Source: Arthrobotrys musiformis (Eukaryota > Ascomycota > Orbiliomycetes > Orbiliales > Orbiliaceae). Taken from it: DNA of 64,000 nucleotides. The notes below the pieces were generated by a model. That model saw nothing but the letters and a program-made list of their open reading frames with translations. It was not told the DNA's origin and did no database searches. The translations under genes were made by a program, and so were the position numbers. Location of the stretch: NCBI GenBank assembly GCA_036971715.1, contig JAVHJL010000009.1, positions 930,001 to 994,000 of the forward strand. Reading direction: 5' to 3'. This document shows, piece by piece, positions 23,247 to 34,478 of the stretch. Position 1 is the first letter of the stretch; every line of letters starts with the position of its first letter.

Positions 23247-23757
23247 TCAGGCGGCATCACGACGCCGCCTACGGTATCCGCCGTCGCTCTTGCCGCCTTT
23301 GTCACCGGTGCGAATATAGATGGTCTGGGCAGGGGCTCTCTCGGTGACAGTACGAGTGCAAGTCGTGGTGTATGTCCTAGCTATAGTGACTGTCGAGGGG
23401 CGCGGGCCTCCGTTTGGCACGGCAGATAGAATGATTGTCGGGCTGACTATCAGTAGTAGAAAAAAGGGTGTTAGTATGTGCCCTACTAACGACAAAAGCT
23501 AACACGAAAATATATATAGTGCTAGCGGCGAGCCTCAAACTATATATATATGTATAGATGTGAAGATTTAATTTCTTACGAGGTTGCTTCTTCTTGCATT
23601 CGTCAAACTAGGTTCGGAACATCGACAGATTTGTATCCCAGAACTTATTGCGGTTTGCGTCGCATGCAGCCGCTTTTTTAATAAAGAAATCAGGTTCCCA
23701 GCAAGAGACGGTAGATGCATCGAGGATGGCGGCCCAGGCAATAGCGGAGATCTTCAT
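23247..23757 (-). pseudogene. Small secreted-protein gene with an in-frame stop (or an unrecognised intron)
   Basis: Exon 1 (23580-23757) starts with a signal-peptide-like MKISAIAWAAILDAST. Exon 2 (23247-23446) encodes Thr/Val-rich sequence (TVTIARTYTTTCTRTVTERA) ending in RRRRRDAA. The intron between them (23447-23579) has a GTAAGA donor, a TACTAAC branch and a GATAG acceptor. The frame is continuous except for a TAG at 23608-23610 (codon 50), with coding-like residues on both sides (LSMFRT stop FDECKKKQPL). All nearby GT donors give the wrong phase except a weak GTCTCT at codon 17, which with the acceptor ...CCTAG would remove 102 bases including the stop. So this is either a nonsense-inactivated gene or one using a poor donor. 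The repeated TVTxTVT style is common in fungal wall-associated proteins. Confidence 0.4.
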
Positions 23758-26015
23758 TTTGCAAGAATTGAAATGAAAAAGAATGTGTCTTTTGAGCTAA
23801 AAAGGTTTGGAGAAAGCCTGTTGCAAAAAGAGTGTGTTCAATTCAAAAATGAATGTGGGATGATTGCAGAAATCAGTAGATGCTGATGCTGATGAGAAAG
23901 AAAGGGTGGAAAGAGATCTAGAGGGCTTGATGGGGGTATTTATGCCTTTTCGCTCCCTCTTCCTCTCCCTCAGGCCTGCTATCATTCTACCGGCTGCTCG
24001 AAGAGTTACGATATCAACATGTTAGCTGCAACCTCCTACAGTTGTCTCAAACCAGACACCGCAAGAAATCTCCTACAGCTTGATCAATTGAATGTAACCT
24101 AACATCTACCTGATCATACATGTACAAGCATAGATAATTCAATTAGCCAATGAAGCCGAGAGCCCCACTTACAAAGCACCACATTAGTTTCTACACCTCC
24201 CAAATTCCCTCTCAACATTCGAAAGCTTCGTTGGCCTTAATCCAGCGAATCGGATAACTGAAGTTCTAGCAAGTGCTGATCTCGTACCCAGACGTCACAA
24301 AGCAGGTGCCAATATCTCGGAATTCCTCTAAATTTGGTTAGGATCGAATGACTCGGATCAAACCTCTCAAGTTCTCCAGAGTCCCCATCCATCGCCACCG
24401 GCTAGCTATTTTCAATTTCAAGCCTCAGCGTCGCTGATTAGAAGCTTAACATATCATAATATTGATATTAACAAGCAACGGCAATTAGCTCCCGTCATTC
24501 TCTGCAGATACGCAGATATGTCGCATTTTTAAGAACTTAATTACCCCACGATATATCGATATTATACCATCGCTATCGTTAATGTTGCACGGGTCTTACG
24601 GTTCCCCCCTGGACGCAGATTTTTTTTAGTCTTGTAGATCTTGTTTAATTAGGAGGACTCGGTCAAAGGGTTAGCCTCTACAAAGATGGCCTTCGTAACC
24701 TAATTATAATTCCGATTTAAGCATGCACGGTGAACTTTAATTTTAGTCCCAAGGCATATATAGATAATCGTCGCGTTCCTCGAGACTATTTTTGTCTGGA
24801 GGTCATTATATGTTATTTTGTTTCCCAAAGGCAGAGGTGAGCGTCCCCCAGAATATTTCGTTCCCCAGAGTAACTTTGTTTATGCCGAAAGCCGAAACAT
24901 ATGTATATAGTAAGGCATAATGAACTAGATAGCCGGGTATTCGGATAGATGCCAAGAACAACTAGAAATTGCTTATAAGGTTTGTGTAAGGTTTCGTTAT
25001 TTTATTACGGCATAGACGCATATGCGAATTTCTTTCGGTAGGCTTAGGTAGACTAGATTCCGACTAAGTTTTTCAAGGCAAGTAGAGTTATTTGGTCTGG
25101 AAATGCGTGCAATGTGTAGTTAGTCGGGAGACGATCACCTATGCCTTGGTGTATAGTGTATCTTAATTTGGACAGGCCATATATCTTTAACCGACAGCAC
25201 AGTTCGACACGGTGCTTGGCTAAAGCTATGCCGTATTTGTTGGGATCCTACACCCTATAAATACTAGAACTCCTTGATCAACAGAACCTTTTCGCTTGTA
25301 ACTAACCAATCGATCATTATACGCATCCTTACCAAGAACAAGGTATCAGAACCACCGTGACCTCCCCAGTATCGATTATTTCAATTTACTTGTAAATGAC
25401 TTCTTTTCATTTTCTCTCACCATAACATTCAAATATTTGAGCTTTTTTTTTATACAAAAATTTGCATATCTACCTAGGTAATAAACACTTATCATTTATT
25501 TTTATAATCGAATACAAATATTAATTAAATCCTATTCTTATTTCTATATGTTACAAATTTTATTTACGATTGTAAAAGTATATTTAATTTATTTACTATA
25601 TGTTTTATTTAAAAGATCCATTTCGAGCCTGTACTCAGGGGAGGCGATAACATAGTCTGAAGGTCACTCCCTGTGCGATAACAGGAAACCAAACCCACAA
25701 GAGCGATGCCATTCATCCTCGACGGCCGGGAAAAGGGATTTTTATATCACAAGTTGGGGCACGCGAGTCGACAGAAAAAGACCTCCTGTGTGTTGCTGTG
25801 TTGGACTGTCGGTATTGACGCGCTTATCCCTACCAGGACTGCCTGGCGAGGGAGTAACCTGGCTGGTCCTCCCGCATCTAGCTCATCCGTCCTTCATCAA
25901 ATAAAAGATCAGCCTCGAGCCCCCCTCCCCTGCTATCCTCCTACATCTCGCTACGTCTCCTTCGCAGGGTACTCCGCCATCACCAAGTCACCTGCCCAGA
26001 CCACCGACATTCACA
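23758..26015. other. AT-rich stretch carrying an LTR; promoter of exo84 at its right end
   Basis: No gene is supported. A copia-type LTR with primer-binding site is at 25238-25353, followed by very AT-rich DNA to about 25620. The last ~300 bases before 26016 have normal composition and presumably hold the exo84 promoter. Confidence 0.55.
25238..25353 (+). mobile_element. Ty1/copia-type LTR fragment with primer-binding site
   Basis: The stretch opens TGTTGGGATCC, carries a CCCTATAAATAC TATA box, and ends ...AAGAACA at 25340. It is followed at 25342-25353 by GGTATCAGAACC, close to the initiator-tRNA-Met primer site of copia elements (TGGTATCAGAGC type). The order TG...TATA...CA-primer site is that of an LTR and leader. 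The DNA after it is AT-rich and has no readable gag or pol, so the internal part is lost or mutated. The left edge is provisional because U3 may extend further left. Confidence 0.55.
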
Positions 26016-28213
26016 ATGGCATCCCTTCGTAAACAACAGATCAGCGGGCCTGTCGCTGGCTCAGCGAGGTATGCTGCAGCGCCAAACTCCCATTCAACTT
26101 ACCCTGCTAACCACCCGCTACAGGAAGGAATCGATAGCAATGGGCGGTGGTGCTCCGAAGGCATCGAAACAGGACCAGGACCGTGTAGCAGAACTCCTAA
26201 AACGGCGGCAATCTACCAGAATAATCTCCGCTCCTATCCCCGTAGGGGGTACCATATTAGATGCCCCCGGTGTACCGGCTATTCCGTCACAATTCTCGGG
26301 GACGGGTACGTCTGGGTCTTCTAGAGCTGAAGCACCTAGTACTAGGCGGCCGGGGACATCTGGCGGAAGGAGGATCCAACTGCCGGAGGGAAAGGGAGTC
26401 AATGTAAATGTTGAAGACTATATGGTCGAGGATTTCGATGCTTCAAGCTGTACGGTTATTTGCTTCCGTTCCGGCTTGTGTTCAGATCTAACTCTTGTTT
26501 CTTGTAGATATATCCACAATCCTCCGAGATGCAACAGAAGATGAAGTCCGACAGTACCAAGCCGATCTGGTGCGGACCCGTAAACGCACATCAGCTGACC
26601 TTCAAACTAACGTCTACGTCAACCGTATACAATTCATTTCCATCTCGAAAGAAATCGGCAATGTCAAAGAAGAAATGAGAACCCTCCGAAATCTCCTAGC
26701 CGAATTGGATCTTACAACTCAATCGCTTAACAGTAATGCAGACAGTGAGTTAATTTCACCGTTGGCTTTCGAGGCTGGTGGAATGGAAAGCATGCTGGGG
26801 GGTGGTGGTAGTACAGCCTCTAGGAAGAAACGGAACCGTACTTCAATTGCCGACCTTACTCAAATGTGGGCCACACATCTAAAACTACTTTGGGAGAGAG
26901 TCGAAAACTCGCAGAAATATCTTCCGGCATCCCCAGGGAGGCACATCGTCATGGATAGCCCTCAGTGGGTCGAGCTAAACTCTGCAACTTGGAAGCCCAC
27001 ACGGCAGGTGCATATGTTCCTCCTAAACGACCACCTTCTCGTCGCATCGCTTAAAAAGCGTCGACCAGATGCTGCAAATCGCGGCGGACCACCTACTAAG
27101 CTTTTCGCGGAACACTGCTGGCAGCTGAATGAAGTCGACATGATTGATCTTGCAACATCATCTTCGGAAACCTGTGCTATCAATATTAGGGTAGCTAAGG
27201 AGTCTTTTGTGTACCGCAGTGACAAGGCCGATAAGAAGGCCAAGCTCCTGATGACATTCAAGAAGACCATTGATGAGATGCGGAAGGCTCTTAAGTCAGA
27301 GTCGGATGATCAGAAGAAGGTGAAGGATAACGTTACTTTCCTTTCAGCACGAGATCCTGCGCTCCACGACCAGGACGACTTGCTAAGGACTATCTCGGCA
27401 TCTATGGGAAGAGATCGACCCAATATAATGATTGACGTCGATGGAACCCAGAGGAATCTCAGATGGGTCGAGACACAAATGGACGAGCTAGATGAACTAA
27501 TTTCGCGACGGAACTTCGAGGATGCAGTCGGCAGATTGGAGTTTCTGAGAGGAATTGCAATGAAGCACGCCAAAAGCAACACCGTTGCCAGCGAGTTCAT
27601 CACTTTTAGGGTAGATGAAAGGGCTTTACGATTAAGTGCACAAATTACAGCAGATCTGAGGGAGTATGCCTCCTGGAAGACTTATGTAAAGAAGAATGCG
27701 GATTGGTTGGTGCGACTAGAGTTCGAGGACAGGGCTCGAGAAGCCCTGTTAGATGCTAGAAGTGCTACTATGAAACTTAGGACCAGGTAAAATACGACCC
27801 TCCCCTCTTTTTCTTTCAGATCGAGATTTCGGGGCACACGGGTACTAATGGAAGAAAATAACAGGCAAGTTCGCTTCGAAGGAGACATTCCATCTTATGT
27901 CTCTCAAGTTGCCTTGGTCCAATTCACTCTCATTCGCAACACTGTGGAGATCTACAACGCTTGTTTTGAGTACCGTCTCTCCAGTCCCCTCGTAAAATGG
28001 GCTAAAGAGCACGTAGAAGGTTACTCCGACCTTGTTACCCGCCAGCTCTCATCAGTTCCTAGGGAAGATGATGTCTTTGAGCAATGCGTCCAGTACACAC
28101 TCCTCCACTCCACTCTGCTTACGGATGTCGGGTTGGATTTCAGAGATTTAATGCTACCTAGGGTCACAGCTGTTAGTCCACCAGACGCACTGGGAGAGGC
28201 GAACGGTTCTTAG
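26016..28213 (+). CDS. exo84: Exocyst complex subunit EXO84
   Basis: Four exons: 26016-26068, 26124-26449, 26508-27786 and 27865-28213, totalling 668 aa with all phases matching and GT-AG borders. The N-terminal ~120 residues are basic and disordered. A helical block (ATEDEVRQYQADLVRTRKR, ISKEIGNVKEEMRTLR) matches the coiled N-terminal core of Exo84. A PH-like domain follows at about 274-390 (WVELNSATW, MFLLNDHLLVAS), and the rest is the helical C-terminal exocyst fold. Exo84 is one of eight exocyst subunits tethering secretory vesicles to the plasma membrane at growth sites, which in hyphae means the tip. The start MASLRKQQ in exon 1 keeps the frame into exon 2; an ATG-led frame at 25706-26032 overlaps in another frame and was not used. 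Confidence 0.9.
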
Positions 28214-28826
28214 CCTTGATATATTTGACGTATTACTCGAGGTGGCGAAGGATATTCTTGGGAGGATATGTTTTTTTTATCAATTTTGCCTTGTAATTGC
28301 ATTCGATTTCCGTTTGCTTCAACCCCGGTTACAGTTTTTTTTTAGCCCCGGTGTCTCCTTTAGCCTTGTCATCTGATACCCGCTTTCCCACAACCTTTGT
28401 CTAACGGCCGCTTTCTTTCTTCTTCTTTTTGCATCCGAATCTTCATAAGTTGAAGGTTGTGTAGTCGTCGTGACGGAAATGAAATAAAATTCTTGACCAC
28501 GTGGAAATCGTCGAACATGATATGCGATGGACATCAATCGTGATCATCAGCCTCAATCATGATCACAGTAATTATCACTCAAAATTCCGGAGGCCGTTTC
28601 TCAGATACACTACCCCCGGCCTCCCATCTGTTGCATCCCGATACATCTCATCACTAGCCATTCGATACCTCTTTCCCCTGCTAACCGCCATTGCCACGAG
28701 GAGTATATGCACGCGTACCTATACAGCAACAAGATATCAAGAAGTCCTTTTGTCATAGTAATAACAAAATACTGCTTTGCCCGTCTCTCTATTCTTCTGA
28801 TCGATTAATTCGATTGTAATTCCATA
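28214..28826. other. Intergenic, exo84 3' end and promoter of the next gene
   Basis: No gene is seen. Both flanking genes are on the plus strand. Confidence 0.6.
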
Positions 28827-30306
28827 ATGTCGGGACCATCCAAAGACCCCGAGACCGCATCCCAGCAGGGTGCCAACTCCTGGACCCTAAGCTTTGACAG
28901 CATCGTCCCAGAGGGGCCAGAGCTTGAGCTCCAGGCTCCTAGGCCTACTCTTCCACCACCTGGACCACCAAACTTCACATCTGTCCTACCGGCGTTAATG
29001 CCAGAACTCCCACACACCACGCCATCAGAGGTAGATATGCCCTCTGAGATTATTGCATTCCCAGAGCCTGCTGCGTCCATTGTTTCTCTACGCGGTACGA
29101 CTGCAGAATCGATCCGGTCTATTCGTCCCGGATCAGCATTGTATTATTGCCGATACTCCGAAGATGGAGATCGGTCTGAGATGGGTAGTCAAGAGGGGAC
29201 GGAGGCCCGGGGAATAGAGGGCTATCGAGTTTTCCGTGAGAAGGATCTTGCGGGGAGTAGCAAGGCCAATCCGCTTTCTCCATATATCGAATCTAGTCAT
29301 CAAGGGAGTGGTAGCGAGGATGGGAGAAACAGTCAAGGGGGTTCTTCGCCTACGAGGACTATTACCCCCGGTAATGGGAGCGCCGGGGCTATTTTCAGCA
29401 GGAAAGAAGCTATGGAGTCAACGGGGACAGTGATCAGGTACCCCAGGAGAGTTAGTGTTTTCACCGAGAACATTTCGTCAGACTCGAGCGAGGTGGAGTA
29501 CCAGCCGAGTATTGTTTTGGAGGAGAAGACTGGTAAGTTCCCATTTTCCTTCGCGGGGTGGTTCTGTGATATTTGTGGTGGGCCTTGAAGGTCGGTCGTT
29601 GATATTTACTGACTGGGTGATGAATCTAGAAACGACTAAATATATCCCTAGCAGCGATAGATTCCTTTACATCCATGCGCCATGGATTCTTCGATTCATC
29701 TATGTCTTCATCTTTGCGAACTGGTGGTCACTAATACCACTCATGAAAGTCTCATCAAGCGGATTCCATCCGGAGAATCTACCAATTTTCTACTCTAGCG
29801 CCATGTTGGCGATAGTGATCATAAACATTGTGCTGCAACTCAACTTCCTCCGACTCTATGGTGCCCCATGGGGCCATCGCCGCCGGGCAGAGAAGATTCG
29901 AGACGTGGACGAACTTCAAGAGACGAACGAACACCCGGATTCCTCTCCTAGGGTATATGACGGAAGCCATGGCACCGATTCAAACCCCGGAGTCATAGAT
30001 TTAGAAAGCAATAGGAATGCTAGCAGGGCGACATTGAGAAAAGATAAAAATAGGAGGAAGTGGCGGATGAGAACCGGCATGGAATGCTATGTGTTTGTGG
30101 TCGACATTATTCTCTTCATGCTCACTCTTGCGGTTTTGGGAGTCTCAGTCGTTTTCGCAAGACATGGAAGCGCTATGCATCAACTACAGATGGATGCAGC
30201 GGCGAATGCGACTTCCTTGGCTGTCTCTGGACAAGGGGGTACTGGCGGTTTGGGTCCAAACGGTATGGTTCAGCTGTATGGGAATGACGATGGGTATAAT
30301 CATTGA
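28827..30306 (+). CDS. Multi-span membrane protein with long disordered N-terminus (460 aa)
   Basis: Two exons, 28827-29532 and 29630-30306, are joined by a 97-base intron (donor GTAAGT, acceptor TCTAG), giving 460 aa. Residues 1-~240 are Ser/Pro/Gly-rich and predicted disordered. Three hydrophobic segments follow at about 250-272 (WILRFIYVFIFANWW), 283-310 (SSAMLAIVIINIVLQLNFL) and 388-413 (CYVFVVDIILFMLTLAVLG). A charged loop of about 75 residues lies between the second and third. The tail is short and Gly-rich. No family is recognised. It may have been missed in simple ORF scans because the membrane part lies in the second exon. Confidence 0.7.
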
Positions 30307-31134
30307 TGAGTTTTTTATCCCGGGGGGTTGATTGAGGTGCAAGGCGGAGTTCTAGACATTGATTCATTATAAAAGGGGGGGTAATGGTTTTTACAGCAAA
30401 GGTGAATGCGTGCATATGGATATTGAATTGGGTTTCTTTGCACCATGGCGACGTGCGAAATATGGTTTTGTCTTCTGTTTCTCTTCTATTTCCTCCCTTG
30501 TTTCCATTGCGCTGCGCACCCCCGTTGAAGGGTGACTCTTTCTTCTTCTTTTCTGCTTTTTGGGTTCTTTGTGTCTTTTTGCTTTGGGTTTTTCACCTGT
30601 TTCTGTTCTTTTGTCTTCTGGTTTAGCCGTATTATCGGCGCCTTGTTTGTGTCAAAGTACGAGAAAGTGTACTATAACATCATGGGTTTTTTGGGCTCCT
30701 GCCGCGAGCATCTGGGGCTCGAGGCAAGGTTTTTAGTTTACTAGGGCAGGCACGGCATTGCGCTTATTGTTAATAAACACTAATTGAATTGAGTGGATTA
30801 CTTTTATTAGCCCATGTTGCACATTTAAGGAACATATGTAACGGATGGTGATATATTCGTTCAAGTACGTATATCCTGATAGTCAGCAGCCAGACTTCAT
30901 GAATTCATGTTGCGGGTGAAGTTGGGTCTAAATGATATGGTAAACTGTGTTGATGTGGTAGTTACCAAGTCGGAAAGGCTCACGTAATCGACCAACCTGG
31001 ACCTTCCAACGCTCCTACGTAACATTTAATTTATTATACACTAAGAATTGATATACGTAACTCTGGGTAGACTGGAGTTTCGAAAATCGATACAGCGGTA
31101 AATATAAAGAGAACCGCTTGGAACGCAAAACACC
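30307..31134. other. Intergenic, T-rich then AT-rich
   Basis: The plus strand is T-rich around 30470-30640, fitting the 3' region of the preceding gene. No gene is seen. Confidence 0.55.
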
Positions 31135-31520
31135 ATGAACGTGTTACTGATCGTTGGTATTCTGTTTTTTATACCACTGCTGTTGTTCGTTGGTAAGTAT
31201 CCTCGCGCTGATGCATATTCTCTCGAAGGTCCCATTTCCACGCGATGATCCGTTTATTCACTTTTCTCTTCGTTTTTATAGTATGGTTGGCACTATCATC
31301 CTGTCTCGGGGATTCGCTGCGGCCGAACCGGGGAGGCGGTAATTCCACCTGGGCGTCGTCGCGTCGACAGCGACAGATGGAGAGGGATCGGGATCGGGAT
31401 GTTGCGGCGAGTCGGCATGCGCTCTACGAGGGGATGAGGGATAGCTATGGAGGCTCTTGGGAGGTTATGGAGATGCAGGACATGATGGGGTCCCGAAGAG
31501 ACCAAGAGTTACGGTCATGA
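31135..31520 (+). CDS. Single-pass membrane microprotein (98 aa)
   Basis: Two exons, 31135-31192 and 31282-31520, are joined by an 89-base intron (donor GTAAGT, acceptor TATAG), giving 98 aa. The N-terminus is a hydrophobic helix interrupted by the intron (MNVLLIVGILFFIPLLLFVV then WLALSS). It is followed by a polar, Arg/Asp/Met-rich tail (MERDRDRDVAASRHALYEG). This predicts a small signal-anchored protein with its charged tail on one side of a membrane. No family is recognised. It converges with elp4, the stops being about 120 bases apart. Confidence 0.6.
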
Positions 31521-31644
31521 GGTTTGGGGTGGTTAGCATCGTCTATATCCCCTCGATAATCCTCTTTTGCAGGTTCACGTCTTTCTCATGTTTGAATGCA
31601 TTGATAAAACCCACGGGGTATGGCAATGTTCGATATTTCTATAC

Positions 31645-32978
31645 CTAAAACTCGAGATCTACTTTATGCATTTTCTTCCCCGACTCCACCCCTCCAACCC
31701 CTTCTCCAACAGTACTACTGGGATTATGCGCCTTATGTTCATCACCACCGTCATCGCCTTCATCAACCGGCAAACTAAACCTTTCAATCCTCATCCGCCG
31801 TCTTGTCAGCATGAAAGCCAAATCATCTCCTCCTTCCATCCCCACCACTCCACCGCTTCCATCACCTTTACTGCTGCTCCCAACAATACCCGTCCCCTTC
31901 TTGCCTTCTATCGCTTTCCAGACTTTTACGAGTCCCTGTGGGATATCATCTGCCGATGTGGACGTTGAAGATGACTTTGTCATTTCGAAACGCGCGAGGA
32001 AGGTCGGGATCGGGTGGAGCTCGATAGTTGCATCTGAGAGGTGTTCGAGGTGGCGGGTTAGGCCCGTCGAGCGTGGGTAGAGGGGTAGGGGGAAGGAAAT
32101 CATTATCGTGAGGATGTGAGAGTATTGACGGGTTAGAGAGCGGAGGGTGTGGATAAACTGGAGGAGATGGGCAGGCTGCGATGACGAAGGCGGGTAGAAC
32201 AATGGGGATAGCAGGTTGGGGATCAGCACCCGAGTTATGGAATTTGTAGAAGATGCAGCGGAGAGCAGAGAGTACAATGCAGAAAGGATCGAGGAGAACG
32301 GTGAGGAAGACGTCGGAGGCGGTGGTGGGATATATGTCGGTGGCTTTGAAGATGGCGGAATCATGAGACGCTTTGTTAAGTCATAAGTATGGCAGAAGAG
32401 GGATATAGGTTCGGATGCATCCGTTCCCATTTGCAAAGACGGCGAAGAGTCGGTAGCTGTATATTCTCATTAGTTTCTAAACCCATAATCTCGATATGTC
32501 AGGAACGGGATATCATACTTCTACGGTTTCCCAAGGCTTCATAACGCCATGCAATCTTCATCCTCTCCTCCTTTCCCTTCTTTTTGATATCCTCATTATC
32601 CTCTTTGCGGTCACTCAGTCCCGGTAACTCCCTACCCCAAGCCTCGCCCACTCCTACAACGACAACATTATGCCCTTGCACAATCCCTTCAGCGGCATAG
32701 TACCGTAACAAAGCCCCCGCGAAGTCGGTCGTCGAGGACTCCTCAATCAATACCATAGATCCCAGCGGTAACCCCTCATGACCAGACAGCAATGCATCCA
32801 GCGATGCAGTCCCCGTAGATGTCGTAGGCACCCCGGTCAAAAATGACGGCCGGACACCTTTCGCCGGTGGGGTTGGCGGGGCAGATTGCGGGGCAGTACC
32901 CGCCGCGGTGGCGTCGGTGGCGGCAGGATTGTTGCCACCCGATGTGTTTAATACAACGGAACGCTTGCGGAAGCTCAT
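31645..32978 (-). CDS. elp4: Elongator complex subunit ELP4
   Basis: Two exons, 32519-32978 and 31645-32456, are separated by a 62-base intron, giving 423 aa. The preferred donor is GTATGA (32518); a GTAGAA four bases earlier in the genome's reading direction has the same phase and would shorten the protein by one residue. The start MSFRKRSVVLN, the block GLPLGSMVLIEESSTTDFAG and MKIAWRYE are hallmarks of Elp4 (PAXNEB family). These proteins have a RecA-like fold without a working P-loop. Elp4 forms a ring with Elp5 and Elp6 in Elongator, which modifies the wobble uridine of tRNAs. The C-terminal part has poly-Pro and Gly/Asp-rich insertions. Confidence 0.88.
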
Positions 32979-34478
32979 GGTGGTATGTATATTCCACTTT
33001 TAGAGGGCTGAAGGGGTAGATTGTACGGTGTAATTATCATGGTCTCGATGGTTTGCGGTCCATGGTTTGGGGAAAGCGCAGGCTGTTCCTTGAAATCTTT
33101 AGTTCAAATTTCGAGCTCGATATGAGCTTAAAATTGCAACATCAACGCAATTGCTTGATGATTCGATAATTCAAACACTTCTTCGAGAGTCGGCCAAAGT
33201 AGATGAGGCCTTTCTACACTTCTAAAGGAAACCGGTTCTTTTGCATTAATATTGAATCAGAGCATGTGATCCTCGTGTATCAGTTTAGGTCTGCGAAATA
33301 GAGCCATATAAAGCGCAGATATCATAGAGGGGCGACTGCATGTAAATGTCTCCTGGAAATCGCCACGAACCGATCATATGATCATGATTAACGGTCAATA
33401 TATAACCGATGAGAAGAGTGGATTTTGCATTCTCCAGAACTATCGAATTAACAACTAAACAATAATCATCAAGAAAAAAATGATTTTAAACCCCACAATT
33501 GCAAGCTTTTTAGATATTTTTTGCCTCCATCAAATGATAAAACGAAAGCATGAAAGCAAATCCCCCATTGAAAAAAAAATGTTTTCCGGTCCAGAAAATG
33601 CAAGTAGTAAATCAACTTGAAAACCACAACCTTGGAAGGAACAAATGAAAGTAGAAAGGATAATGTCTGAAGGAACGAAGAATAGGCGGGGTGACTCTGA
33701 GCAGAATACTAGCCCCGCCATGGTTGGAAAGTTAGACATCAATCAGTCCGAAGAAACCAACAGGCGGAAAGGATAAAAAATTGCGGATATTCCTGCAAAC
33801 TCTTCCATAAAAGAATAAACGATTTCGCGACTCCGATATCTTTCTATTGCAAAAAACAAAGTCTCTGTCCCCGGAGCCCACGAAGAACATCGGCAAAAAT
33901 CAGGATGGTGTAGAGGGAAATTTGTAATACAAAAACAAAACAGAAAAGCCTGCCACATTCTTTTATATGCCCTGAAAGATTCCCAAAAAAAGAAAGAAAT
34001 AAATAAATAAAAAAGGCATCCCAAGAAACTTAGCTACCAGCGAAAAACTCCAAAGTATCCAGAAATAATATATAAGACAAGTCGTGAAAGGTATCCCTAT
34101 GAAGGGAGAACCGGTTTGCAGCGTAGGCCCGCCAACCGAAAGCAAGAACAAGCATGCTTAGAAAATCGCAAAAGTGAAGGTTCGCGCAGAGCACGAAGTA
34201 ACAAAAGAAAAGTCTGCCGTCGAAGGGCGCTCTCAGAGGAGAGATGAAGGATGGACGTTTGGGTATCAACATTGGGCATCAAAATGTGGCTGGTGTGAGA
34301 ATGTAGAAATTTCAAGTTAGAAAATAAAAATTACAATGTTGAAAAGATACAAAAATTCGAAATCAGGGAAGATTAAAAAGATATGAAAAGGAAGGATGGT
34401 CGTAAATAAACGTAAATCGTAAAGGGTATAGAAGGAATATCGGAAGTTGATAATTCGAGATGTGGAGGAGCTCATTCT
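32979..34478. other. Intergenic with marked strand asymmetry
   Basis: The right ~960 bases (about 33480-34440) are purine-rich on the plus strand, that is, pyrimidine-rich on the strand of the 875-aa gene that ends at 34479. This fits a long 3' untranslated region. The left part holds the elp4 promoter. No gene is supported. Confidence 0.5.

Noticed and set aside
25706..26032. 108-codon frame overlapping the exo84 start
   Set aside because: It is in a different frame from exo84, has no protein character and overlaps the promoter.
33743..34315. Overlapping hydrophobic minus-strand frames
   Set aside because: The pyrimidine-rich strand automatically encodes Phe/Leu/Ser; no splice logic or consistent start.
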